DNA of 64,000 nt from Bacteroidales bacterium Bact_19 (GTDB lineage Bacteria > Bacteroidota > Bacteroidia > Bacteroidales > ML635J-15), in NCBI GenBank assembly GCA_001603595.1, contig LUZK01000069.1, forward strand, positions 1 through 64,000, given 5' to 3'. Shown here in pieces: positions 40,913 to 49,097 of this stretch; position 1 is the first letter of the stretch, and every line of letters starts with the position of its first letter. The position numbers and the translations under genes are program-made. The notes under the pieces are model-generated. The model did no database searches, was not told the origin of the DNA, and worked only from the letters and a program-made list of their open reading frames with translations.

Positions 40913-42361
40913 TTGAAAGCGAAGAAAATAGCAGATACAATAGAGTTTTTGAAGCGAAAACTTATTCGTTATCGCAATCTTATTATTTACAAAAATATTA
41001 ATCAATATATTCCTAAAGAATATGGTGATAAAACAAAGCTTTTAGAATATCAAAAATCACGTGTAACCGGTCCTGAACCATGCGTGTGTCATGCTCCTTC
41101 GCGAAGTTTGTATATTGACATGCAAGGAAAATTTACGGCATGTTGTTTTAATCGGGTTTATGTTTTTGGAAGATATCCGGAAAATAATTTGCAAGATATT
41201 ATTTCGGGCGAAAAACGAAAATTCCTTCAAAAAGAGCTTTGTCGCAGCAATTTTATGTATGGTTGTCAGCATTGTCATCGTTTAATTGAATCAGGCAATT
41301 TTGAAGGCACAGAAGCTCGATTATACGATACCTTACAAAAACAGGATATTTTTCCGTCAGAAATAATTTTTGAACTTGATAACACTTGTAATTTGAGTTG
41401 TTTGATGTGTCATGAAGGATTTTCGTCCTCAATTGCCCGAAAAAAGGGTGTAGAAATTATTAAAACGAATTATGATGATAATTTCTTTGAACAGCTCAAA
41501 AAACTGATACCATACTTAAAAGTTGCCAAGTTTTTGGGCGGAGAACCTTTTTTGATACAGGTTTATTACAGGATTTGGGATTTGATAATTGAAATAAACC
41601 CAAAATGTAAAATAATACTTCAAACTAATGGAACAATTTTTAATGAAAAAATTCGAAATTATCTTTTGAAAGGAAATTTCTATATTGGAGTCAGTATTGA
41701 TTCCTTGAATAAAGAAAAATTTGAAACAATAAGGGTAGGAGCAGACTTTGAAATTGTTTTGAAAAATCTTGAGGAATTTAAGAAAATAAGCCGGAAGAAA
41801 AACAATTATATGAATATTTCGGTATGTCCCATGCTGCAAAATATTTATGAAATTCCTAAAATAATCGAGTTTTGTAATAAAAACGGATTTTTCGTTTATT
41901 TTAATACAGTTTATACAAAAGGTTTTGCAATAAATGATGCTGAAGAAGAACATTTAAGCAATATTATTAAATTTTTGAAATCAACAAAAATTACCGGCAA
42001 GTCATATATTGCAAAGAGAAATTTAAAATTTTATTATGATTTAATTCGGAACATCGAAAATATTTATAAGCAAAAGGAGAACTTAAGCCGACCCTACAAA
42101 CGGAATTTAAGGATTTGTAAAAAGGAATTTTATCAAATATTGTCCTTAAAAGCAAAAGAGATACAAAATATTGAACTTGATTATGATTTGTTTGCAGATC
42201 TACCGGATGAATTTTACATTTCGGAAAAGGATAAAGAAAGGCTATTTGCACTGAATCCGCGAGATCTTGCAGATGTTCTTTCAAAAGAATCAAAGTATGA
42301 AATTAGAAGCAGACTTATGAACTTTATTGAAAAGGGTGATTTTTCAAAGAATGAAATTTAA
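40913..42361 (+). CDS. Radical SAM protein with N-terminal Cys-rich (twitch-like) domain, paralogue of the upstream gene
   Basis: 'FELDNTCNLSCLMCHEGF', 'VAKFLGGEPFLIQVYYRIW', 'LQTNGTIFN', 'IGVSIDSLNKEKFETIRVGADF'; N-terminal 'CVCHAPSRSLYIDMQGKFTACCFNRVYVFG...CQHCHRLIESG'. TTG start. Confidence 0.88.
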   Translation: MKAKKIADTIEFLKRKLIRYRNLIIYKNINQYIPKEYGDKTKLLEYQKSRVTGPEPCVCHAPSRSLYIDMQGKFTACCFNRVYVFGRYPENNLQDIISGEKRKFLQKELCRSNFMYGCQHCHRLIESGNFEGTEARLYDTLQKQDIFPSEIIFELDNTCNLSCLMCHEGFSSSIARKKGVEIIKTNYDDNFFEQLKKLIPYLKVAKFLGGEPFLIQVYYRIWDLIIEINPKCKIILQTNGTIFNEKIRNYLLKGNFYIGVSIDSLNKEKFETIRVGADFEIVLKNLEEFKKISRKKNNYMNISVCPMLQNIYEIPKIIEFCNKNGFFVYFNTVYTKGFAINDAEEEHLSNIIKFLKSTKITGKSYIAKRNLKFYYDLIRNIENIYKQKENLSRPYKRNLRICKKEFYQILSLKAKEIQNIELDYDLFADLPDEFYISEKDKERLFALNPRDLADVLSKESKYEIRSRLMNFIEKGDFSKNEI

Positions 42362-43184
42362 TAATGTTTCTTAATGGGTCTTGAATAACCCGAATATCTT
42401 TTATGTCAAATTCTTTAGCAACTTCCAGAATAATGTCGGAGAAATATGTTGCAATACTTCCAACAAGGCCGATTTTTGATTTATGAGGTTCCGAAAAAAT
42501 AAATATGAAAGTATTAAAGAATTTTCTAAAAGAATATCTCAGGAGGCTATCCAATTGCGGATGCGAGATATTATTTTTAATAAACGGACAAAAGCTTGCA
42601 AGATATTTGTTTGGATTTTGTCCTCTATATAATGAAGTGAGTACATTTGTTAAATTTGCTCCCGTTTCATTATATATTTTTTGGGTTAGTTCTCTGTCGA
42701 ATTTAAATTCGAGATATTGTTTGAGAAAAATTTTACCTATGTAAGCTCCGCTGCCTTCGTCACCGAGAATATATCCAAGCGAAACTGCCCCTTTTTCTAT
42801 GTAATCCCCGTTGTATAAACAGGAATTTGTTCCGGTTCCTATAATTGCAGCTATACCGGGTTCTGTTAATAAAACTCCTCTGGCAGCTCCGAGCATATCT
42901 GAATAAACATCAACTTTAGAATTATATAGATATTCTTCGAGCGCATTTTTTAAATGTTCGAAATTGTCATTATTGCTACAACCGGCACCGTAAAAAGCTG
43001 TATATTTTATCTGTAAAGGTTCGTAATCAGGCGGAAAATTTTCGACCAATGACCTGATAATCATTTCTTTGGTTGTAAAATATGGATTCAAACCGATTGT
43101 GGAAAAAGATTTTAATTCTTGGTAATCGCTGTCTGTAATAATCCAGTTAGTTTTGGTAGAACCACTGTCTGCAAAAAGAAACAT
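42324..43184 (-). CDS. BadF/BadG/N-acetylglucosamine kinase-like ATPase
   Basis: 'LFADSGSTKTNWIITDS', 'GIAAIIGTGTNSCLYNGD', 'GYILGDEGSGAYIGKIFLKQYLE'. Confidence 0.9.
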   Translation of the reverse strand: MFLFADSGSTKTNWIITDSDYQELKSFSTIGLNPYFTTKEMIIRSLVENFPPDYEPLQIKYTAFYGAGCSNNDNFEHLKNALEEYLYNSKVDVYSDMLGAARGVLLTEPGIAAIIGTGTNSCLYNGDYIEKGAVSLGYILGDEGSGAYIGKIFLKQYLEFKFDRELTQKIYNETGANLTNVLTSLYRGQNPNKYLASFCPFIKNNISHPQLDSLLRYSFRKFFNTFIFIFSEPHKSKIGLVGSIATYFSDIILEVAKEFDIKDIRVIQDPLRNIIKFHSLKNHPFQ

Positions 43185-43356
43185 AAACGAAATATTTTAT
43201 TATTACAAACTTAATTAAAATCTAAACAAAATAAAAATTTATATGATTAAAAGTTTGAAAAATGTCTATTAAATATATATTTAAATAAACGAATAAAAAA
43301 TAAATTGTTTTTTGATTAAAAAAATGTTATTTTTACAAAAAAAATCTATTTTAATT

Positions 43357-43944
43357 ATGGCTAATATAAACAGTTGGTGGAGTGCATTAACCTCGGCAGA
43401 ACAGGTATTTTGGCTTATAGCAATCCCTTTTACATTGATTTTTATTATTCAGTTGCTGATGACAATTATTGGAGTAAGCTCCGACCACGGGCTTGATAAT
43501 TTCGGGGATTCTGATATGAATGTTGATTCCGATGCAGGTATAGGTTTTCAATTTATAAGCCTGAAAAATTTCATAGCATTTTTTACAATTTTCGGATGGA
43601 CAGGTTTAGCTTGTCTCGATGGCGGCCTGGGGATAGGATTGAGTGTATTTATTTCAATTATTGCCGGTCTGATAATGATGGTAATAATGGCAAGTTTATT
43701 TTATTTTATGGGAAAACTAACCGAAAGCGGCAATTTTAAAATTAACTCTGCAATCGGACATACCGGCACTGTATATTTAAGAATCCCGGCTGCAAAATCA
43801 GGGGTAGGTAAAATTCAAATAAATGTAAGCGGGCTTAAAACACTTGATGCTGTAACTAACCACACAGAAGATATAAAGTCAGGAAGTTTGATTAAAGTTG
43901 TTGATGTTAACGAAGGTAATATTCTCGTAGTAGAACCATTATAA
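43357..43944 (+). CDS. Membrane protein with NfeD-like OB domain
   Basis: TM segments then 'INSAIGHTGTVYLRIPAAKSGVGKIQINVSGLKTLDAVTNHTEDIKSGSLIKVVDVNEGNILVVEPL'; directly upstream of flotillin. ATG at 43357 preferred over 43312. Confidence 0.78.
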   Translation: MANINSWWSALTSAEQVFWLIAIPFTLIFIIQLLMTIIGVSSDHGLDNFGDSDMNVDSDAGIGFQFISLKNFIAFFTIFGWTGLACLDGGLGIGLSVFISIIAGLIMMVIMASLFYFMGKLTESGNFKINSAIGHTGTVYLRIPAAKSGVGKIQINVSGLKTLDAVTNHTEDIKSGSLIKVVDVNEGNILVVEPL

Positions 43945-43968
43945 ATTGTTTAACTAAAAATTATAACT

Positions 43969-45456
43969 ATGGAAGGCGAATATTTAATTATTTTAGTTGT
44001 TCTAGCGGTATTTTTTGTATTTATCTTAATCATCACTTTTTTAAGAAGATACAGGAGATGTCCGTCAGATAAGATTTTAGTTGTTTATGGGAAAGTCGGT
44101 AAAAAAGGCAATGAAACACGAACAGCAAAATGTATTCATGGTGGAGCTGCATTTATTTGGCCGATAATTCAAGATTACAGCTATCTTGATTTGACACCGT
44201 TTTCGATTGAAATAAATTTAAAATCGGCTCTTTCAAGACAAAATATCCGTGTTGATGTTCCTTCGAGATTTACAGTAGGTATCAGTACCGAGGACGGAGT
44301 TATGCAAAATGCTGCCGAAAGATTGTTAGGTTTATCTCAACAGGAAATAAGTAAACTTGCCGAAGATATCTTGTTTGGTCAATTGCGTCTTGTTGTTGCA
44401 ACAATGGATATCGAAGAAATCAATTCAAACAGAGATAAGTTTTTAGAAGCAGTATCTTCTAATGTAGAGGCAGAGTTGAAGAAGATAGGTTTAAAACTTA
44501 TAAACGTAAACGTTACCGACCTCAACGACGAATCGGGGTATATAATTGCATTAGGAAAAGAAGCTGCTGCAAAAGCTATTAACGATGCAAAAAAATCCGT
44601 TGCCGAAAAGAATAGAGACGGTGAAATTGGTAGGGCAGAGGCTGAAAAAGAACAAAGAATTAAAGTTGCAAGTGCTTTAGCACAGGCAAAAATTGGGGAA
44701 GCCGACGCTCAACGCGAAGAACGCATCAAAACTTCTGAAGCAGATTCTCGAGCTGTTGAAGGTGAAAATACTGCCAAGATTACAATTGCAAAATCAAATG
44801 CTTTAAGAAGAGAACAAGAAGCTGAAGCCGAACGTATTGCAATAACAGCAGAAAAAGTTAAACGTGCCAAAGCACTCGAAGATGCCTATGCAGCTGAAAA
44901 AGTTGCTGAAGAAATACGTGCTCAGAGAGATAAAGCAACTCAGTATGCAAACGTTGTTGTTCCAACTGAAATTGAAAAACAAAAAATCGAGATTGCTGCT
45001 GATGCTATTGCTGAACAAACCAGACGTCTTGCTGCAGGGGAAGCTGATGCTATCTTCATCAAGATGCAAGCCGAAAGTAAGGGGTTGTATGAAATTCTCA
45101 GCAAACAGGCGGAAGGATTTGAAAAAATTGTTAAAGCTGCCGGGGATAATGCTAGAGATGCGGTTATGTTGATGATAGCCGATAAGTTACCCGAAATTGT
45201 TAAATCTCAGGTTGAAGCTATTAAGAACCTTAAGATTGATAAAATTACAGTTTGGGATAATATGAGTGCAGGGAAAAGCGGAGATAAACCATTAACTGCT
45301 AATTTTATTTCCGGACTTCTCGGTTCTATTCCTCCTTTTGATGAATTATTCAAAATGGCAGGTATTGAATTGCCTGGTTATCTTAAAGGGAAAACTCCTC
45401 CGGCAGATGAAAATCCCGAATCAGCACCATCTGAAGAAACACCTAAAACTGAATAA
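43969..45456 (+). CDS. Flotillin family (SPFH/YqiK-like) protein
   Basis: N-terminal TM, 'RRYRRCPSDKILVVYGKVGKKGNETRTAKCIHGGAAFIWPIIQDYSYLDLTPFSIEINLKSALSRQNIRVDVPSRFTVGIS', long Ala/Glu/Lys-rich coiled coil 'AEAEKEQRIKVASALAQAKIGEADAQREERIKTSEADSRAVEGENTAKI'. Confidence 0.95.
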   Translation: MEGEYLIILVVLAVFFVFILIITFLRRYRRCPSDKILVVYGKVGKKGNETRTAKCIHGGAAFIWPIIQDYSYLDLTPFSIEINLKSALSRQNIRVDVPSRFTVGISTEDGVMQNAAERLLGLSQQEISKLAEDILFGQLRLVVATMDIEEINSNRDKFLEAVSSNVEAELKKIGLKLINVNVTDLNDESGYIIALGKEAAAKAINDAKKSVAEKNRDGEIGRAEAEKEQRIKVASALAQAKIGEADAQREERIKTSEADSRAVEGENTAKITIAKSNALRREQEAEAERIAITAEKVKRAKALEDAYAAEKVAEEIRAQRDKATQYANVVVPTEIEKQKIEIAADAIAEQTRRLAAGEADAIFIKMQAESKGLYEILSKQAEGFEKIVKAAGDNARDAVMLMIADKLPEIVKSQVEAIKNLKIDKITVWDNMSAGKSGDKPLTANFISGLLGSIPPFDELFKMAGIELPGYLKGKTPPADENPESAPSEETPKTE

Positions 45457-45466
45457 TTTTGAAAAT

Positions 45467-45488
45467 GCCGCAATTTGCGGCTTTTTTT
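45467..45488 (+). terminator. Intrinsic terminator after the flotillin gene
   Basis: GCCGCAATTTGCGGC hairpin followed by a T-run. Confidence 0.85.
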
Positions 45489-45730
45489 ATCTTAAAATTT
45501 AACAAATTATTTTTTGCTATCAATCTTTTGATGATAAATATTTTTTATAAATTTAGGAATTCGGTAAATTATTTTTGATAATTTAACGCTTGATTTTTTT
45601 TACAGGTTTTTGATTTAGTAATTGTTTGATTGGATTTTTGTTGTTCGGTTTGGAGCGGTTTTATTTTTTTTTAGTAAATTTCTTTTCTTTTTTCTTCTTT
45701 TTACCTTCTATCACTTAACTTCTTTTGAAT

Positions 45731-46654
45731 TTATTTGAAAATCTGTATTTCAACTCTGCGGTTTTGAGACCTTTGGAATTCATTTGTTTCTTCCGGGTAT
45801 AGTTTTTTTGTTGCTGCAAAACCTTTATAACGAAGTCTGTCAGTTGAAATACCGTTTATAACTAAGTAATCGTAAACAGCTTTGGCTCTGTTTAAGCTAA
45901 GATTATAATTCTCGTTAACCATATCCCAACCATCACCGGCTTCAGGGTCTTGACAGCAAATATGTCCTTGTATTTCAATTTTTAATTCCGGATACTTTTT
46001 CATAACGAAAAGTAGTTCTACAAGAGCATCCTTTGATTCAGGGAGGAAATTTGGAGTTCCGCCTACAAAATTAATATTATTTAATTTAATATTTAGTTGT
46101 GAATTGGAATCATCATTCAATGCTTCTATAATTTTTTCTTCAATACCTGTTCTGACGATGGGAATAGTTGATTCTTCCACAATAATTGTGAGATTATTAC
46201 TGTTGTTATCTTCTTCATGACCGGGAGTTATTTCTTTGTTTTTAGCAACATGATTATTATATATAATTTTTATTATTCCTATTCTGTGTTCTGCTATTCC
46301 CCGATCATTATTGTTTTTTCTTAATTCTTCAGTGGTGCCGGGATAATAACCTTTTCCAACAGATGAAATTATCTCTTTTTTATTATTAAAACTATTTATG
46401 TATTCTTCAATAGTTTTGGCTCTATTTTTTGAAAGATTAAAATTATAATCATAAGAACCAAGGAAATCACAGTAGGCTTCTATAGTAATTTTTTCTACTG
46501 ATGTATATTCTTTAATTTTATTTAATTTTTGTTTTTCTGAAGGATTTAACTTGAATTCGTTAATTTCAAAATATACAACAATGCTATCAATTTGTTGAGC
46601 ATAAAAATTGCAACTTAACAAAACTGCAAAAAGGAATAAAAACAAATGTTTCAT
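45731..46654 (-). CDS. OmpA-family protein with two OmpA-like domains
   Basis: Signal peptide from the internal Met (MKHLFLFLFAVLLSCNFYAQQ); N-terminal 'VVYFEINEFKLNPSEKQKL...YNFNLSKNRAKTIEEYI' and C-terminal 'LKIEIQGHICCQDPEAGDGWDMVNENYNLSLNRAKAVYDYLVINGISTDRLRYKGFAATKKLYPEETNEFQRSQNRRVEIQIFK'. Confidence 0.88.
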   Translation of the reverse strand: MKHLFLFLFAVLLSCNFYAQQIDSIVVYFEINEFKLNPSEKQKLNKIKEYTSVEKITIEAYCDFLGSYDYNFNLSKNRAKTIEEYINSFNNKKEIISSVGKGYYPGTTEELRKNNNDRGIAEHRIGIIKIIYNNHVAKNKEITPGHEEDNNSNNLTIIVEESTIPIVRTGIEEKIIEALNDDSNSQLNIKLNNINFVGGTPNFLPESKDALVELLFVMKKYPELKIEIQGHICCQDPEAGDGWDMVNENYNLSLNRAKAVYDYLVINGISTDRLRYKGFAATKKLYPEETNEFQRSQNRRVEIQIFK

Positions 46655-46728
46655 TTTCAATATGTTAAAAATTTTAGATAGTAAAACATACAAAACTAAA
46701 ATAATTTTATTTGATGCAGAAAAAAAAT

Positions 46729-46736
46729 TATTTTTG
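46729..46736 (+). promoter_or_regulatory. Possible Bacteroidota -7 box (TAttTTTG) upstream of tRNA-Arg
   Basis: TAnnTTTG match 12 nt upstream of the tRNA 5' end; TTG at 46711-46713 is a possible -33 element with suboptimal spacing. Confidence 0.35.
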
Positions 46737-46748
46737 CATCATAAAATT

Positions 46749-46820
46749 GGCCCTATAGTTCAATGGATAGAACGGAAGTTTCCTAAACTTTAAATCCAGG
46801 TTCGATTCCTGGTAGGGCTA
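46749..46820 (+). tRNA. tRNA-Arg (anticodon CCU)
   Basis: Cloverleaf by eye: acceptor GGCCCTA/TAGGGCT (terminal G-U), D-arm GTTC/GAAC, anticodon stem GAAGT/ACTTT with loop TTCCTAA (CCT), T-arm CCAGG-TTCGATT-CCTGG, discriminator A, no encoded CCA. Confidence 0.92.
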
Positions 46821-46821
46821 C

Positions 46822-46857
46822 AAAAAATAAAGGGGCAACATGCCCCTTTATTTTTTT
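46822..46857. terminator. Bidirectional terminator between tRNA-Arg and convergent M3 peptidase gene
   Basis: Long inverted repeat AAAAAATAAAGGGGCA-ACA-TGCCCCTTTATTTTTTT. Confidence 0.9.
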
Positions 46858-48991
46858 AGTTAAGACCTCTGTTTTTCAATAGAGCATCTATTTTTGGTTC
46901 ACGACCTCTGAAGTTTAAGTACATTGTCATCGGATCGTCTTTATGTCCGTTTGAGTAGATATATTTTTTCAGTTTGTGAGCAGTTTCTTTGTCAAAAATA
47001 TCTCCTTTTTCAACAAAAGCTTCAAAAGCATCGGAGTCTAAGACTTCGCTCCAGATATAACTGTAATAACCTGCAGAATAACCACCTCCAAAAATATGAC
47101 TAAAATAGGTACTTCTGTGACGTGGTGCAATTTCGGGGATGAGACCAAGCTTTTTCATAATGTTATTTTCTGCTTCTACCGGATTTTTAAAATCAACAGT
47201 TGTGAGGGTGTGGTAGTACATATCCAGCAGTGCAGATGCTAAAAATTCTGTAGTTGCAAAACCTTGATTGAAATGGGAAGCATCTTCAATTTTTTTGATT
47301 AGATCATCAGGTATTGGCTGATTTGTTTGATAGTGTTTAGCATATTTTTTCATAACCTGTGGATGTGTGGCCCAATGTTCCATAAGTTGAGAAGGTAATT
47401 CAACAAAATCTCTAGGAACATTTGTCCCGCTTATTGAAGGATATGTACAATCAGAAAGCATTCCGTGTAAAGCGTGACCAAACTCATGGAACAGAGTTTC
47501 AACTTCATCCAAAGTAAGTAGCGAAGGTAGATTTTGAGTTGGTTTAGTAAAATTACAATTAACAGTAATAATAGGGATTACATTTTTCTTATTATATTTA
47601 TATTGTTCTCTGAAGGTATTCATCCATGCACCTCCTCTTTTACTTTCGCGAGGAAAATAATCCATGTATAAAACAGCAATAACTTCATTGTTTTCATTTA
47701 AAACTTCAAAAGATTCCACATCAGGATGATAAACCGGAATATTATTTACTTTTTTGAAACTTAGTCCGAAAAGTTTATTAGCAACTTCAAAGATCCCGTC
47801 TCTAACATTTTCAATTTTAAAGTAGGGTTTTAATTCTTCTTCGTCGAGGTTGTATTTTTCTTTTCTTATTTTTTCGGTATAATATCTCCAGTCCCAAGCT
47901 TTTAGTTCGTCATTAATCCCTTCTTTTTTCATAATAGCCTTATACATATCTGCTTCTTTTTGAGCAACTTTAATAGCTGGAGTCCATAATTGATTTAGTA
48001 ATTTATATACGTTTTCGGTGTTTTTTGCCATATTATCTTCTAAAACATAATGGGCATGATTTTCATAGCCAAGTAGTTTTGCTCTTTCGATACGTAAATT
48101 TAGAATTTCAATAATAATATCTTTGTTGTCAAATTCATTATTGTTATTGCATCTGTTTACGTAAGCTTGTTGAATTTTTTTTCTAAGATCTCTGTTTGAA
48201 GCATATTGTAAAAACGGCATTACACTCGGGTTGTGAAGAGTGAAGACCCATTTCCCTTCATAGCCTTTTTCTTTTGCAGTAATAGCTGCTGCTTCAATAG
48301 TTGCTGCCGGTAATCCTGAAAGGTCTTTTTCATTATCAATTATAAGCTCAAAATTATTCGTTTCGGCTAACATGTTGTCTCCAAATTTTAATGATAATAT
48401 GGAAAGTCTTTCATTTAATTCCATCAGGCGTTTTTTGCTTTTATCGTCGAGTTTGGCTCCATTGCGAACAAAATTTTTGTAAGTAAGTTCCAATAGTCTT
48501 TCTTGTTCTTTGTTTAAATTTAGATTTGATTTTTTATTATAAAGTTTTTCAATACGTTCAAAAAGTTTTTCATTTAATGTAATTTCATCATAATGTTTTG
48601 AAAGTTTTGGAGAAATTCTTTGTGCAATTGCTTGCAAGGAGTCGTTAGTATTTGATGACAGCATATTGTAAAAAACACCACTTACTTTAGACAGTAGTAA
48701 TCCGCTATATTCGAGAGCTTCAATAGTGTTTTCAAAAGTAGGTTCTTCAGAGTTGTTAATAATATTTTCTATATTCTCTTTCTGCTCCTTCATTGCAAAA
48801 TCAAAAGCAGGTTCATAGTGTTCTTCTTTAATTTCATCGAAAGGAGGAACGCCATAAGGAGTATTCCATTCTTTTAATAGAGGATTGGTCTTTGTGATGT
48901 CCTCTTTTTCTTTTTGCTTACACGAATAAATCATAACTGCAAAACTTAAAACTAAAACAATAACAAAAAATTTTTGTGTTCTCATAATCAT
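46856..48991 (-). CDS. M3 family metallopeptidase (Dcp-like peptidyl-dipeptidase), lipoprotein signal
   Basis: 'LDEVETLFHEFGHALHGMLSDCTYPSISGTNVPRDFVELPSQLMEHW' HExxH; 'HIFGGGYSAGYYSYIWSEVLDSDAFEAF'; lipobox-like 'AVMIYSC'. Confidence 0.96.
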   Translation of the reverse strand: MIMRTQKFFVIVLVLSFAVMIYSCKQKEKEDITKTNPLLKEWNTPYGVPPFDEIKEEHYEPAFDFAMKEQKENIENIINNSEEPTFENTIEALEYSGLLLSKVSGVFYNMLSSNTNDSLQAIAQRISPKLSKHYDEITLNEKLFERIEKLYNKKSNLNLNKEQERLLELTYKNFVRNGAKLDDKSKKRLMELNERLSILSLKFGDNMLAETNNFELIIDNEKDLSGLPAATIEAAAITAKEKGYEGKWVFTLHNPSVMPFLQYASNRDLRKKIQQAYVNRCNNNNEFDNKDIIIEILNLRIERAKLLGYENHAHYVLEDNMAKNTENVYKLLNQLWTPAIKVAQKEADMYKAIMKKEGINDELKAWDWRYYTEKIRKEKYNLDEEELKPYFKIENVRDGIFEVANKLFGLSFKKVNNIPVYHPDVESFEVLNENNEVIAVLYMDYFPRESKRGGAWMNTFREQYKYNKKNVIPIITVNCNFTKPTQNLPSLLTLDEVETLFHEFGHALHGMLSDCTYPSISGTNVPRDFVELPSQLMEHWATHPQVMKKYAKHYQTNQPIPDDLIKKIEDASHFNQGFATTEFLASALLDMYYHTLTTVDFKNPVEAENNIMKKLGLIPEIAPRHRSTYFSHIFGGGYSAGYYSYIWSEVLDSDAFEAFVEKGDIFDKETAHKLKKYIYSNGHKDDPMTMYLNFRGREPKIDALLKNRGLN

Positions 48992-49097
48992 CTTTTTTGA
49001 ATTTTTTCAAAAATAAAATATTGAAGTCTTTCAAAATAATGTATTAACAAAATAATAAGTTTTTTCAAAGGATTCGATATCGTTAAAAGCGGAATAT

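Noticed and set aside
41516-41953. 145-aa minus-strand ORF inside the second radical SAM gene
   Set aside because: Phe/Ile-rich antisense shadow frame of a well-supported CDS.
44864-45172. 102-aa plus-strand ORF inside flotillin
   Set aside because: Alternate frame of the Ala/Glu/Lys-rich coiled-coil; compositional artefact.
46608-46793. 61-aa plus-strand ORF
   Set aside because: Overlaps the OmpA signal region antisense and runs into the tRNA-Arg gene; no coding signature.
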